Notes: generated by a model from the sequence alone, not told the origin. Counted from the first letter of the stretch, positions 7,165 through 16,554 are shown. The stretch is DNA of 39,612 nucleotides from Clostridia bacterium (GCA_017625935.1 JAGALA010000052.1:1-39612); one strand, 5' to 3'. Translations and numbers: made by a program.

Positions 7165-8367
7165 TTATTCCTCTGTCTTATTATCGCCAAACTGTTTTAC
7201 AACTATTGTTTCGCGCGTTGCAAATGCCTCGTTTACAAGTGCGTCGAAATCAAGGCGGTTTTGCTGCTCGATAACCTTTTCAAGCTCCGGGCGCGTTCTC
7301 GGATGGCGTGGGGTAAATACCGTGCAGCAGTCCTCGTATGGCAGAGTTGAGGTCTCAAACGTGCCAATTTGTCTTGCAATTTTAACAATATCCTCCTTGT
7401 CCATACCGATGAGCGGACGGAAGATTGGAATATCGGTCATTGAGTTGGTCACGTTAATTGCCTTCATCGTTTGGCTTGCCACTTGACCGAGGCTCTCGCC
7501 TGTGATTATCGCCTCGCAATCGTACTGATGCGCCAAGCGGAGCGAAATTGCCATCATATAGCGGCGGAGCATAAGCGTAAAATATTCCTCCTCGCAGTTA
7601 TCGCGGAGAAGCTCTTGAATTTTTGTAAGTGAAAATACGTGCACGCGTAATCGCATTGTATATGCGGTCAGCTCCTTTGCAAGCTCTAAAACCTTTTCCT
7701 TTGCGCGCTCCGAGGTGTATGGGAAGCTCTCAAAATGGATTGCCTCAAGCTGAACTCCGCGCTTTGCCATCATATATCCTGCAACAGGTGAGTCAATTCC
7801 GCCCGAGAGGAGCAAGAGTCCGCGTCCGCTTGATCCGTAGGGAATACCGCCCGCACCCTTTTCCTGTCCTGCGTGAATGTACGCCTCATGCTCGCGAATT
7901 TCAACACGTACAACAACGTCGGGATTTTTTACATCAACCTTGATGCCGCGCACGCTTTCAAGCACCGCGCCGCCAACCTCGGCGGAAATATCGGGAGATT
8001 TAAGTGGGAATTTCTTGTCCGAGCGCTTTGATTCTGCCTTAAAGCTTTTATAGCCCTTCAGACGTGGAGCAAGGTCGTTTTTAACCACCTGTAAGATTGT
8101 TTCCATATTCTTCTCGCAAGCAAACGCGCGAGAAACGCCGACAAAGCCGAAAACGTGCTTTGCCTGGTAGAGCATCTCGTCAATATTTTCAATTGCTTCC
8201 TCATCAAGCGGCTCGATATAAACGGTGCTTTGTGAGTAAAAAACGCTGTAATTACCGACACGTCTTGCACGTTGTCTTAATTGCTTTAACATTTTGGCTT
8301 CAAAATCCGAACGGTTTGCACCCTTCAAAATTACCTCGCCGTATTTACATAAAATAACTTCCTTCAT
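7165..8367 (-). CDS. thiI: tRNA 4-thiouridine synthase ThiI (no rhodanese domain)
   Basis: 400 residues. An N-terminal ferredoxin-like region and a THUMP domain (about 60-166) bind tRNA. The C-terminal PP-loop ATPase domain has SGGIDSP at 188-194. ThiI adenylates U8 of tRNA and transfers sulfur from a cysteine desulfurase to make s4U, and can also feed thiazole synthesis. The E. coli protein has an extra rhodanese domain with the persulfide cysteine; this one ends before it, as in Bacillus, so sulfur must come through a different cysteine. The ATG overlaps the proA stop by 4 bases (ATGA), and the ribosome site lies inside proA. Confidence 0.93.
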   Translation of the reverse strand: MKEVILCKYGEVILKGANRSDFEAKMLKQLRQRARRVGNYSVFYSQSTVYIEPLDEEAIENIDEMLYQAKHVFGFVGVSRAFACEKNMETILQVVKNDLAPRLKGYKSFKAESKRSDKKFPLKSPDISAEVGGAVLESVRGIKVDVKNPDVVVRVEIREHEAYIHAGQEKGAGGIPYGSSGRGLLLLSGGIDSPVAGYMMAKRGVQLEAIHFESFPYTSERAKEKVLELAKELTAYTMRLRVHVFSLTKIQELLRDNCEEEYFTLMLRRYMMAISLRLAHQYDCEAIITGESLGQVASQTMKAINVTNSMTDIPIFRPLIGMDKEDIVKIARQIGTFETSTLPYEDCCTVFTPRHPRTRPELEKVIEQQNRLDFDALVNEAFATRETIVVKQFGDNKTEE

Positions 8368-9614
8368 CGTGTTTGTCCCTCACCTGTAACGATGTATTTA
8401 TAGGTTGTGAGCGCGTCAAGACCCATAGGTCCGCGCACGTGGAGCTTTTGCGTTGAAATGCCGATTTCCGCACCTAAGCCGAACTCGCCGCCGTCTGTAA
8501 ATCTTGTCGAGGCGTTGACGTAAAGTGCGCAGGAATCGATTGATTTTGTAAAGTAGTCCGCATTTTTTTCGTCACGTGTAATGATTGCTTCGCTGTGTCC
8601 CGTTGAATATTTTCTTATGTGGGAAACCGCCTCGCAAACATCGCCAACGACCTTAACGCTTACAATATAATCGTCGTATTCGGTTGCAAAATCCTCTTCG
8701 GTTGCGGGTGAAATATCCTTCAAAATCGTACACGTGTCATCACATCCGCGAAATTCGAGCGCAAATTTTCTTGTTGCCTCATAAAATTTCGGCAAAAATT
8801 CTTGAGCCACACTTTTGTGCACCAAAATTGTTTCAATGGCATTGCAAACCGACGGACGCTGGCACTTTGCATTGATAGCAACTGAAAGCGCAACCTCCAT
8901 ATCTGCCGACTCGTCAACGTAAAGGTGGCAGTTGCCCGCACCCGTTTCGATAACGGGAACGGTTGAGTTTTCAACCACGTTTTTAATAAGTCCCTTGCCA
9001 CCGCGAGGAATTAAAACGTCAATGAGTCCACGCATATTCATAAGCTCGTTTGCACTGTCTCTTGTTGTGTTCTCTATAAGCGAAACAGCTCTGCGGTCAA
9101 ATCCGTTTGCTTCGAGCGTGTCACCGATTATTTTAACCGTTGCCTTATTTGAGTTGATAGCTTCCTTACCGCCGCGCAAAACAACCGCGTTTCCGCTTTT
9201 CAATGAAAGCGTGGCAGCATCCGGAGTTACGTTGGGTCTTGCCTCGTAAATCATACCAACCACACCAAGCGGAACTGCTTGCTTTTTTATTGATAATCCG
9301 TTGGGACGTGTCGATAATTCGCTCTTATTTAGTGGGTCTGGTAGGCTGACAATTTCCAAAATCGCATCCGCTATTGCATCAATTCTTGCTTCGTTTAGCA
9401 TTAAGCGGTCAAGCATCGCATCGCTGATTGCTGCATCCTTTGCATTTTTAAGGTCTATTTTGTTTGCAAGTATAATTTCGTCCTTGCCCGCGCGTATATT
9501 TTTTGCAATGTCGGCAAGCAGCTTATTCCTTTCGTCCTCGCTTGCAAGCCCGATTTTATAGGAAGCGTCCTTTGCACCCTGGCAAAGTGCTTTAATTTCT
9601 TCGTGAAGAGTCAT
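8364..9614 (-). CDS. proA: Gamma-glutamyl phosphate reductase
   Basis: 416 residues, the full length of the ProA family (aldehyde dehydrogenase fold). It reduces gamma-glutamyl phosphate with NADPH to glutamate semialdehyde, the second step of proline synthesis. The catalytic cysteine is Cys257 in QRPSVCNA, and the cofactor-site segment MIYEARPNVT lies at 121-130. It starts 68 bases after proB on the same strand, with AAGGAG 6 bases before the ATG. Its stop overlaps the thiI start. Confidence 0.95.
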   Translation of the reverse strand: MTLHEEIKALCQGAKDASYKIGLASEDERNKLLADIAKNIRAGKDEIILANKIDLKNAKDAAISDAMLDRLMLNEARIDAIADAILEIVSLPDPLNKSELSTRPNGLSIKKQAVPLGVVGMIYEARPNVTPDAATLSLKSGNAVVLRGGKEAINSNKATVKIIGDTLEANGFDRRAVSLIENTTRDSANELMNMRGLIDVLIPRGGKGLIKNVVENSTVPVIETGAGNCHLYVDESADMEVALSVAINAKCQRPSVCNAIETILVHKSVAQEFLPKFYEATRKFALEFRGCDDTCTILKDISPATEEDFATEYDDYIVSVKVVGDVCEAVSHIRKYSTGHSEAIITRDEKNADYFTKSIDSCALYVNASTRFTDGGEFGLGAEIGISTQKLHVRGPMGLDALTTYKYIVTGEGQTR

Positions 9615-9682
9615 ATTTTTCTCCTTGTGCTTCGGATGGAAAAATCACCACCCTGTGTCTGAATTTTGAGTTTAATAATAGC

Positions 9683-10468
9683 TTATTTCTTTGCGGCAAA
9701 ATACGTGCCTGTGTGCTTGCCGTCTAAAATATCGTAAAGAATGCGCGGGTTTTCACCGTTTAATATAATCATGGGAATACCGTTTTCGGTTGCAATCTTA
9801 GCCGCGTTAATTTTTGTGAGCATGCCGCCCGTGCCTCTTTGTGTGCCTGCACCGCCTGCGCAGGAAATGATTTTATCGTCAATCTCGTCAACCCTTGAAA
9901 TTAGCGTTGCATCCTTGCTTGTTCTCGGGTCGGCGGTGAAAAGACCGTCGATGTCGGAAAGGTTAATTATAATATCTGCATCGCAAGCAATAGCAACGTA
10001 GGCTGAGAGCGTGTCGTTACCGCCGAAGCGGATACCGTCACAGGAAACGGAGTCATTTTCGTTTACAATTGGAATACAGCCCATTTTAATTAAGGTATTA
10101 AACGTGTTTTTAACGAGAGAAAGACGGTGGCTGTCGTCAACAACGTCCTTTGTCATCAAAATTTGCGCAACCGTGTGAGAGTAGTTTGCGAAAAAGTTTT
10201 CGTAAATTTTCATAAGCTGGCTTTGACCAACTGCCGCGCACGCCTGCTTCTCCTCAAGCGTTTTCGGGTATTCGGGAAGTGCCAGCTTGGCGTAGCCTGC
10301 GCCAACCGCACCCGAGCTTACCACAACAACCTCGTGCCCTGCATTTTTGAAATCCGCAATCGTTTGCACCAAGACCTCAATTCTTCTGAGGTTCAAGGCT
10401 CCGTTTGGATATGTCAAGGTTGACGTACCTATTTTTATTACAATTCTTTTACAGTCCTTAATCATCAT
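9683..10468 (-). CDS. proB: Glutamate 5-kinase (without PUA domain)
   Basis: 261 residues of the amino-acid kinase fold. It phosphorylates glutamate with ATP in the first, usually proline-inhibited, step of proline synthesis. Recognisable segments are IKIGTSTLT, VVSSGAVGAG, VNENDSV and TGGMLTK. The E. coli enzyme has a further C-terminal PUA domain of about 100 residues that is absent here, a common variant in Firmicutes. Two adjacent ATG codons (10468 and 10465) are possible; GGAG lies 4 and 7 bases upstream, and the second is better spaced. proC is not in this window. Confidence 0.95.
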   Translation of the reverse strand: MMIKDCKRIVIKIGTSTLTYPNGALNLRRIEVLVQTIADFKNAGHEVVVVSSGAVGAGYAKLALPEYPKTLEEKQACAAVGQSQLMKIYENFFANYSHTVAQILMTKDVVDDSHRLSLVKNTFNTLIKMGCIPIVNENDSVSCDGIRFGGNDTLSAYVAIACDADIIINLSDIDGLFTADPRTSKDATLISRVDEIDDKIISCAGGAGTQRGTGGMLTKINAAKIATENGIPMIILNGENPRILYDILDGKHTGTYFAAKK

Positions 10469-10496
10469 ATATCTCCAAAAAAATTAAAAATTCGAC

Positions 10497-10525
10497 TTGA
10501 TAAAAGCCACGCAATATTATATAAT
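10497..10525 (+). promoter_or_regulatory. Promoter of the zapA operon
   Basis: TTGATA (10497-10502) and TATAAT (10520-10525) with a 17-base spacer, 67 bases before the zapA start. The AT-rich gap is shared with the divergent proB gene. Confidence 0.65.
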
Positions 10526-10592
10526 AAAATTGTATATCTAATATTATATAACCTCAGCGCGAAAATTGCAAGAGGTTTAGAGAGGAAAAGGA

Positions 10593-10898
10593 ATGAAACA
10601 GAAGATTTGTGTTGAAATTGCGGGCGTTAAGCTCTCCTTGCTCAGCGAAAACGGCGAGGAATATGCAGAGCGCGTTGCAAAAACCGTTGACGAGGCGGTG
10701 CGCGACGTTATGAAATCTCAAAAAAATTGCTCACTTGTTGAGGCGGCGCTCTTTTGCGCAATGAATTTTTGCTCACAGGGCAGCGATGACTCAATGAAGG
10801 TAAGAAACCTTGAAACACAGGTCGCCCTTTACCAAGCCAATCTTAACAGAATGAGAAGAGAAAACGAGGAGCTTCGCGCACGCCTAAATGAAGAATAA
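10593..10898 (+). CDS. zapA: Cell division protein ZapA
   Basis: 101 residues. The N-terminal half has the ZapA pattern: VEIAGVKLSLLSE, then a conserved EYAERVAKTVDEAV helix. The C-terminal half (about 68-101) is a heptad-rich coiled coil for dimer and tetramer formation. ZapA binds FtsZ and bundles protofilaments at the division ring. GAGAGGAAAAGG precedes the ATG. Its last 11 bases overlap the start of the U32 gene, a pairing often seen in Clostridia. Confidence 0.88.
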   Translation: MKQKICVEIAGVKLSLLSENGEEYAERVAKTVDEAVRDVMKSQKNCSLVEAALFCAMNFCSQGSDDSMKVRNLETQVALYQANLNRMRRENEELRARLNEE

Positions 10899-12864
10899 TA
10901 TTGAAATTTTAGCACCCGCGGGGGATTTTTCCGCGCTTGTCGGTGCTATATCGGCTGGATGTGATGCGGTCTATCTCGGTGCGGACGCTTTTAATGCGAG
11001 AATGCGCGCAAAAAACTTTACACTCGAAAATATTAAGGAAGCCTTTGATCTCCTTCACGCACACGGCAAGCGCGCATACGTCACCTTAAATACCGCAATT
11101 TACGAAAGGGAGCTTGACACAGCGCTTGAAAAAATTGTTCAACTCCATAACTTAGGTGCCGATGCCTTTATCGTTGCCGATTTTGGCGTGATGGCGGAAA
11201 TTAAGCAAAAATACCCCGAAATAGAAGTTCACGCAAGCACGCAATCAAGCGTTCATAATCTTGACGGTGCTACCCTTCTTTCGCGCGAGCTTGGGGTTAA
11301 GCGCGTGGTGCTCGCACGTGAGCTTGACAAGAAAAACATCGCCCACGTGTCTAAAAATGCACCGTGCGAGACGGAAATTTTCGTTCACGGCGCACATTGT
11401 ATGTCGCAGTCGGGACAATGCCTTTTCAGCTACGCATTAGGTGGCAGAAGCGGAAACCGCGGTGAGTGCGCTCAGCCCTGCCGCCTGCCGTACTCCTTAA
11501 ACGGCAAGGGCGGATATCCGCTCAGCTTGAAGGATATGTCGCTTGCACCGAAAATAAACGAGCTTCTTTCCCTTGGTGCCTCCTCGCTTAAAATAGAGGG
11601 TAGAATGAAGGGTGAGGAATACGTTTACGGCACGGTAAGGACCTACCGACGCTTAATTGATGAAAAACGAAACGCGAATAAGACGGAAATAGCGACACTG
11701 GGTAGCCTTTTTTCGCGTCAAGGCTTTACAAGCGGATATTACGACGCAAAAATAGATTCCACAATGCTAGGCGTGCGCACGGATGACGACAAGCAAAAAA
11801 CAAGTGATAACGAAACGGTTGTGCCTCCGCTTGAAAAGGCGAAAATTTCACTTTATGCGCGCCTAAAAATCTGTGAGCAAGCTTATCTTAAGGCGGAAGC
11901 AAACGGAAAAATAGCCGAGGTGTACGGAGAAACGGTTGAAAAAGCGGTAAACGCCCCAATGACAAGGGATGAAATAGTTAAGCGCCTGTCAAAGCTCGGC
12001 ACAACTCCATATGAGGCACAAAAGGTTGAGGTTGACTCCGATGACGGTATTATGATAAGGGTTTCCGCCTTAAACGACCTTCGCCGCCGCGCAATTAGCG
12101 AAATTCTTACCGAAGGTAAGGCACTCGAAATACAAAAATACGAAGCGCGTTCAATAAAAAAACAAAGTGTTATGAAAACCGCGCTTTTCCTTGACGAAAA
12201 GCAAATTCCGAGTAACGTTGATTATTTTGACGTAGTATTTTTACCGCTTGAAAATTATTCGAGCAGGGCAAACGGCGTTTGGCTTCCACCCGTTATTTTT
12301 GATAGTGAGCTTGCAGGGGCTGAAGCGCTTCTTTCTCAGGCGAAAAATGACGGTGCAAAGTGGGCACTCATATCAAACGTGGGACAAATCGAGCTTGCAA
12401 AAAGATACGGCTTCAAGCTTGTTTTTGACTATCGATTTAACGTGTTTAACCGACCCTGTGTCGATTTTTTGCAAAATCAAGGTGCGGATTGTGTGATTTT
12501 ATCCCCCGAGCTGTCGCTTGCCCAGCTGCGCGATTTTCCGACACTTTCGGTGATTGCCTACGGTAAGCTTCCGCTTATGACAACGCATAAGTGTATCTTA
12601 AAGGATACCTACGGATGCGATAAGTGCCAAGGGTATATGAAGGACAGACAAGGTGCGTCATTTTACGTTAAGGGAATTAAAAACGGACACAGAAACATTA
12701 TTTTTAACAGCGTGCCAATCTATATGGCAGACAAGCAACAAAACATCGGCGCGCATTCCTTCCACTTTATTTTCAGTGATGAATCACGTGCAGAATGCGA
12801 AAAAATCATAGAAGCATACAAAAACAAAAATGCGCCATGTGGACAGTTTAGGCGCATAAAATAG
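10888..12864 (+). CDS. U32 family protein, RlhA-like (23S rRNA hydroxylation)
   Basis: 658 residues: an N-terminal U32 TIM-barrel domain (1 to about 300) and a C-terminal DUF3656/collagenase-like region. The four U32 cysteines are seen at 171, 178, 194 and 198, around GGRSGNRGECAQPCR; in this family they bind an iron-sulfur cluster. The length and second domain match E. coli RlhA (YdcP), which is needed for C2501 hydroxylation in 23S rRNA; many relatives are still listed as collagenase or peptidase U32, an older reading. The start codon lies inside zapA, with only a distant GAGGAG upstream, so translation is probably coupled. Confidence 0.85.
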   Translation: MKNNIEILAPAGDFSALVGAISAGCDAVYLGADAFNARMRAKNFTLENIKEAFDLLHAHGKRAYVTLNTAIYERELDTALEKIVQLHNLGADAFIVADFGVMAEIKQKYPEIEVHASTQSSVHNLDGATLLSRELGVKRVVLARELDKKNIAHVSKNAPCETEIFVHGAHCMSQSGQCLFSYALGGRSGNRGECAQPCRLPYSLNGKGGYPLSLKDMSLAPKINELLSLGASSLKIEGRMKGEEYVYGTVRTYRRLIDEKRNANKTEIATLGSLFSRQGFTSGYYDAKIDSTMLGVRTDDDKQKTSDNETVVPPLEKAKISLYARLKICEQAYLKAEANGKIAEVYGETVEKAVNAPMTRDEIVKRLSKLGTTPYEAQKVEVDSDDGIMIRVSALNDLRRRAISEILTEGKALEIQKYEARSIKKQSVMKTALFLDEKQIPSNVDYFDVVFLPLENYSSRANGVWLPPVIFDSELAGAEALLSQAKNDGAKWALISNVGQIELAKRYGFKLVFDYRFNVFNRPCVDFLQNQGADCVILSPELSLAQLRDFPTLSVIAYGKLPLMTTHKCILKDTYGCDKCQGYMKDRQGASFYVKGIKNGHRNIIFNSVPIYMADKQQNIGAHSFHFIFSDESRAECEKIIEAYKNKNAPCGQFRRIK

Positions 12865-12891
12865 ACACAGGTAAGACAAAACGAGGTAAAA

Positions 12892-13461
12892 ATGAAATTA
12901 GTTTTAGCATCTAAGTCACCTCGCCGCCGCGAGATTCTCTCAATGGTAACAAGTGATTTTGAGGTCAGGGTCAGCGGTGCTGAGGAAATTATTCCTGCGG
13001 GTACAAGAGCTTTTGACGTGCCTGCTTGCCTTGCAAAAATCAAGGCGGAAACGGTGGAAGCAAATGAAAACGAAATTATAATCGGTTGCGACACTGTAGT
13101 AATTCACGAGGGCAAAATCCTTGGCAAGCCAAAGGATAAAGCAGAAGCTGTCGAGATGCTCAAGTCCTTTAGCGGAAAAGAGCACTACGTAGTCAGCGGT
13201 CTTGCAATCAAGCAGGGAGAGAAAATATATACGTGCAGCGAAACCACAACGGTTAAAATGCGCGACTTAAGCGATGAGGAAATTTCTATTTACGTTGAGC
13301 GCGACAATCCCGTTGACAAGGCAGGCGCGTATGGAATTCAGGAGCTTGCAGGTGCGTTTGTCGAGGGAATAAACGGTGATTTTTATAACGTTGTGGGCTT
13401 GCCGCTTTGCAAGCTTGTTACCGTGCTCAAAAATGAGTTCGGAGTTAATCTGATCAAGTAA
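12892..13461 (+). CDS. maf: Maf-family nucleoside triphosphate pyrophosphatase
   Basis: 189 residues. It has the Maf motifs SPRRREIL near the N-terminus, GCDTVV with the catalytic Asp67, DKAGAYGIQ, and the C-terminal INGDFYNVVGLP. YhdE-type Maf proteins hydrolyse dTTP, UTP and modified pyrimidine nucleotides to monophosphates, a house-cleaning role also linked to septation in Bacillus. GAGGT lies 5-6 bases before the ATG. It is the third gene of the zapA operon. Confidence 0.93.
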   Translation: MKLVLASKSPRRREILSMVTSDFEVRVSGAEEIIPAGTRAFDVPACLAKIKAETVEANENEIIIGCDTVVIHEGKILGKPKDKAEAVEMLKSFSGKEHYVVSGLAIKQGEKIYTCSETTTVKMRDLSDEEISIYVERDNPVDKAGAYGIQELAGAFVEGINGDFYNVVGLPLCKLVTVLKNEFGVNLIK

Positions 13462-13483
13462 AAACCGAGGGGAGTGTACGATT

Positions 13484-14557
13484 TTGACACAAAAGGAAAA
13501 GAAAAACAAGATAGCCAAGGTCGTAAAGCTCTTAAAAAAGCAATACCCCGAGGCAATATGTTCGCTTGAATACGAGGGTGACGGCTATAAGCTGCTCGTT
13601 ATGGGGCGGCTCAGCGCACAATGCACTGACGCGAGGGTAAACATCGTTTGCCGCGAGCTTTTTAAGAAATACCCAACCGCGCGCGATTTAGCAAACGGCG
13701 ATATAACCGAGATCGAAAATATAATAAAGCCGTGCGGGCTTTACAAAATGAAGGCGCAAAGCATCAAGGACTCATCAAATCTTCTTCATTATAAATATAA
13801 TGATGTGGTACCAAACGATATGGACACGCTCCTTACCTTCCCGGGCGTTGGGCGCAAGATTGCAAATTTGCTTCTTGGGGATCTCTATTCAATGCCCGCG
13901 ATTGTTGCCGACACGCACTGTATGAGAATTGCGGGGCGGCTCGGTATGTACCCCGAGGGACAGAAAAATCCCGAAAAAACGGAAAAAATCTTGTCACGCC
14001 TAATTGAGCCAAAAGAGCAGAGCGATTTTTGCCACCGAATGGTGCTTTTCGGAAGAGAATTTTGCACCGCGAGAAGCCCAAAATGCGACACGTGTCCCAT
14101 TAAAATCATTTGTAAGAATGAAATCACAGTAAAAAAGCTCGGCGTGGAACGCCTTGACGAATGCCTTGATACGGTATGGCGCGTTTTCTCCGAATTTGAG
14201 GTGCCGATTTTCTCCCAAGAGGGCGCAAAAACCTACAAGGACGGAATAGAAGCAACACGCAAAAACGGTGACATCACATTTTATGCCGCGTTGCATGGCG
14301 GCAAGGTAATAGGCGTGCTTGGTATGCGCGAAAACAACCACATCGGATATTTTTACATTGACTCAAAATATCACGGGCTTGGTATAGCCACCGACCTATT
14401 TAATTTAATGAAAAATGACACAGATGCTAAGCACATAACGGTCAACGCAATGAAATACGGCGTGCCCGTATATACCCACCTTGGCTTTGTGCCAACGGAA
14501 AATGAAAAAACAGTAAACGGCGTTACGTTTACGCCAATGGAATACAGTGAAAAATAA
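13484..14557 (+). CDS. nth: Endonuclease III fused to a GNAT acetyltransferase
   Basis: 357 residues, start TTG 13484, with GAGGGGAG 9 bases upstream; no ATG in frame would keep the N-terminal helix. Residues 1 to about 215 are a complete endonuclease III: LSAQCTDARVN, the helix-hairpin-helix FPGVGRKIA with catalytic Lys125, Asp143 in VADTHC, and a C-x6-C-x2-C-x5-C iron-sulfur loop (194, 201, 204, 210). It removes oxidised pyrimidines and cleaves AP sites. Residues from about 220 to 357 are a GNAT domain with the acetyl-CoA site YHGLGIA and a YTHLGF motif. The reading frame runs through without a break. The substrate of the acetyltransferase is unknown. Confidence 0.9.
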   Translation: MTQKEKKNKIAKVVKLLKKQYPEAICSLEYEGDGYKLLVMGRLSAQCTDARVNIVCRELFKKYPTARDLANGDITEIENIIKPCGLYKMKAQSIKDSSNLLHYKYNDVVPNDMDTLLTFPGVGRKIANLLLGDLYSMPAIVADTHCMRIAGRLGMYPEGQKNPEKTEKILSRLIEPKEQSDFCHRMVLFGREFCTARSPKCDTCPIKIICKNEITVKKLGVERLDECLDTVWRVFSEFEVPIFSQEGAKTYKDGIEATRKNGDITFYAALHGGKVIGVLGMRENNHIGYFYIDSKYHGLGIATDLFNLMKNDTDAKHITVNAMKYGVPVYTHLGFVPTENEKTVNGVTFTPMEYSEK

Positions 14558-14610
14558 AAGGCGGGCGCATTAAAATCCATATAAGCATAAATGTTAAATC
14601 AATATAAAAG

Positions 14611-14646
14611 AAAAACAGAAATTCGCACACGCGAATTTCTGTTTTT
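14611..14646. terminator. Bidirectional terminator between nth and the PRT gene
   Basis: An 11-bp perfect stem CAGAAATTCGC (14616-14626) with its complement (14631-14641), loop ACAC. Five A residues lie on the left and six T on the right, so it can end both convergent transcripts. Confidence 0.88.
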
Positions 14647-14653
14647 TAATATA

Positions 14654-15211
14654 TCAGCCCTTTTTGCTTCCGTCTGCATTGAAAAGCGGCAATTCCTCAA
14701 TATAGTAAAGGTCGTCTCTGCCAATTGCATCACCCTCGGCAAGAATTGCCATTCTGCCAACGATGTTGCCGCCTGCACTGTCGATAAGTGCTTCAAGCGC
14801 GTGGAGTGATTCACCCGTGGAGATAACGTCGTCAACAACCAAAATGCGTTTTCCGCGCATAAGCTCAGCATCTGCGCCGTCAAGGTAGAGCGTTTGCTCC
14901 TTAGCGGTTGTGATTGAGCGCACCGTTGCGGAAAGCACGTTTGTCATATAAAGCTTTGGACCCTTGCGCGCAAGAATATATTTTTGATTGTTTTGCAAGC
15001 GCGCCATCTCGTGCACAAGCGGAATACCCTTTGCCTCAGCGGTAATAAGATAGTCGTATTCGGGAGCATTTTCAAGAAGCTTCTTAGCGCAAGCGGTTGT
15101 AAGCTCGGGGTCACCGAAAATAACAAAGCCTGCAATATAAAGCTCGTCGTTTACACGGCAAATTGGGAGCTGTCTTTTAAGTCCCGCAATGTTCATCTCA
15201 TAATATTTCAT
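14654..15211 (-). CDS. Adenine phosphoribosyltransferase-like protein
   Basis: 185 residues of the type I phosphoribosyltransferase fold. The PRPP loop ILVVDDVISTGES is at 123-135, and the TAEAKGIPL segment near 57-65 is the usual adenine-PRT position. Length and pattern fit an Apt-like enzyme that makes AMP from adenine and PRPP, but some relatives act as purine regulators or on xanthine, so substrate is not certain. AAGGTGA lies 5 bases before the ATG; the start is 9 bases past the serS stop, making a two-gene operon serS-apt. Confidence 0.8.
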   Translation of the reverse strand: MKYYEMNIAGLKRQLPICRVNDELYIAGFVIFGDPELTTACAKKLLENAPEYDYLITAEAKGIPLVHEMARLQNNQKYILARKGPKLYMTNVLSATVRSITTAKEQTLYLDGADAELMRGKRILVVDDVISTGESLHALEALIDSAGGNIVGRMAILAEGDAIGRDDLYYIEELPLFNADGSKKG

Positions 15212-15220
15212 ATCGTCACC

Positions 15221-16504
15221 TTATTTCTTTTCAATTTTTGTCTTGCCACCCATATAAGGCTGAAGCACTTTTGGAATATTGATTGAGCCGTCAGCGTTCA
15301 TGTTGTTTTCAAGGAAAGCAATGAGCATACGAGGCGGTGCTACAACTGTGTTGTTGAGCGTGTGCGCAAAGTACTTGCCGCCCTCGCCGTTAACTCTGAT
15401 TCTGAGTCTGCGTGCCTGAGCATCGCCAAGGTTAGAGCAGGAGCCAACCTCGAAATATTTCTTTTGTCTTGGGCTCCACGCCTCAACGTCAATTGACTTA
15501 ACCTTAAGATCTGCAAGGTCGCCCGAGCAGCATTCAAGGGTTCTTACGGGAATATCAAGGGTTCTAAAGAGGTCAACCGTGTTTTGCCAGAGCTTGTTAA
15601 ACCACATCGGGCTCTCCTCGGGCTTACAAACAACGATCATTTCTTGCTTTTCAAATTGGTGGATTCTATATACGCCGCGCTCCTCAATGCCGTGCGCACC
15701 CTTTTCCTTACGGAAGCAGGGTGAGTATGAGGTTAGGGTTTGCGGAAGCTCGCTCTCGGGAATTATCGTGTCGATAAACTTACCAATCATTGAGTGCTCG
15801 CTCGTGCCGATTAAGTAAAGATCCTCGCCCTCAATCTTATACATCATAGCATCCATCTCGGCAAAGGACATAACGCCTGTTACAACCTCGCTTCTTATCA
15901 TAAACGGAGGAATGCAGTAGGTAAAGCCGCGGTCGATCATAAAATCACGCGCATATGAAATGATTGAGGAATGAAGACGTGCAATATCACCCATAAGGTA
16001 ATAGAAGCCGTTGCCCGCAACGCGTCTTGCACTTTCAAGGTCGAGTCCGCCAAGCGCTTCCATAATCTCCGCGTGATAAGGAATTTCAAAGTTGGGAACC
16101 GTTGGCTCACCGTACTTTTGAACCTCAACGTTTTCGGAGTCGTCCTTACCGATAGGAACGGATGGGTCAATGATGTTTGGAATAACCATCATAATATTTT
16201 TGATTTTCTCTTGGTATTCTTCTTCAAGCTTTTCAAGCTCGCTAAGGCGCAAAGCATTGGCAGTAACCTGCTTCTTTACCTCCTCAGCCTCGTCGCGCTT
16301 GCCTTGAGCCATGAGCATGCCGATTTGCTTTGAGAGCTTGTTTCTGCCGCCACGGAGTGAGTCTGCCTCGCTCTTGAACGCGCGGTAATCGGAGTCAAGC
16401 TTTATAACCTCGTCAACGAGGGGAAGCTTTGAGTCCTGAAATTTATTTTTGATGTTTTGCTTAACAACATCGGGGTTTTCACGTAAAAACTTAATATCGA
16501 GCAT
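15221..16504 (-). CDS. serS: Seryl-tRNA synthetase
   Basis: 427 residues, full length. An N-terminal antiparallel coiled-coil arm (about 30-105) contacts the long variable arm of tRNA-Ser. The class II catalytic core has TSEH (234-237) in the serine site, motif 2 FRKEKGAHG (264-272) and motif 3 around APPRMLIAFLEN. It charges tRNA-Ser (and tRNA-Sec) with serine. AGGAGG is 5-6 bases before the ATG. The leader is about 46 bases, too short for a T-box riboswitch, so expression is probably constitutive from the consensus promoter. Confidence 0.97.
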   Translation of the reverse strand: MLDIKFLRENPDVVKQNIKNKFQDSKLPLVDEVIKLDSDYRAFKSEADSLRGGRNKLSKQIGMLMAQGKRDEAEEVKKQVTANALRLSELEKLEEEYQEKIKNIMMVIPNIIDPSVPIGKDDSENVEVQKYGEPTVPNFEIPYHAEIMEALGGLDLESARRVAGNGFYYLMGDIARLHSSIISYARDFMIDRGFTYCIPPFMIRSEVVTGVMSFAEMDAMMYKIEGEDLYLIGTSEHSMIGKFIDTIIPESELPQTLTSYSPCFRKEKGAHGIEERGVYRIHQFEKQEMIVVCKPEESPMWFNKLWQNTVDLFRTLDIPVRTLECCSGDLADLKVKSIDVEAWSPRQKKYFEVGSCSNLGDAQARRLRIRVNGEGGKYFAHTLNNTVVAPPRMLIAFLENNMNADGSINIPKVLQPYMGGKTKIEKK

Positions 16505-16554
16505 ATTGCCTCCTATAAAATGCGCAAATTAACGCGTAATATATTAATATAATG

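Noticed and set aside
10888..12864. Secreted collagenase function for the U32 protein
   Set aside because: No signal peptide, and the four-cysteine cluster site plus DUF3656 region fit the rRNA-modifying RlhA branch.
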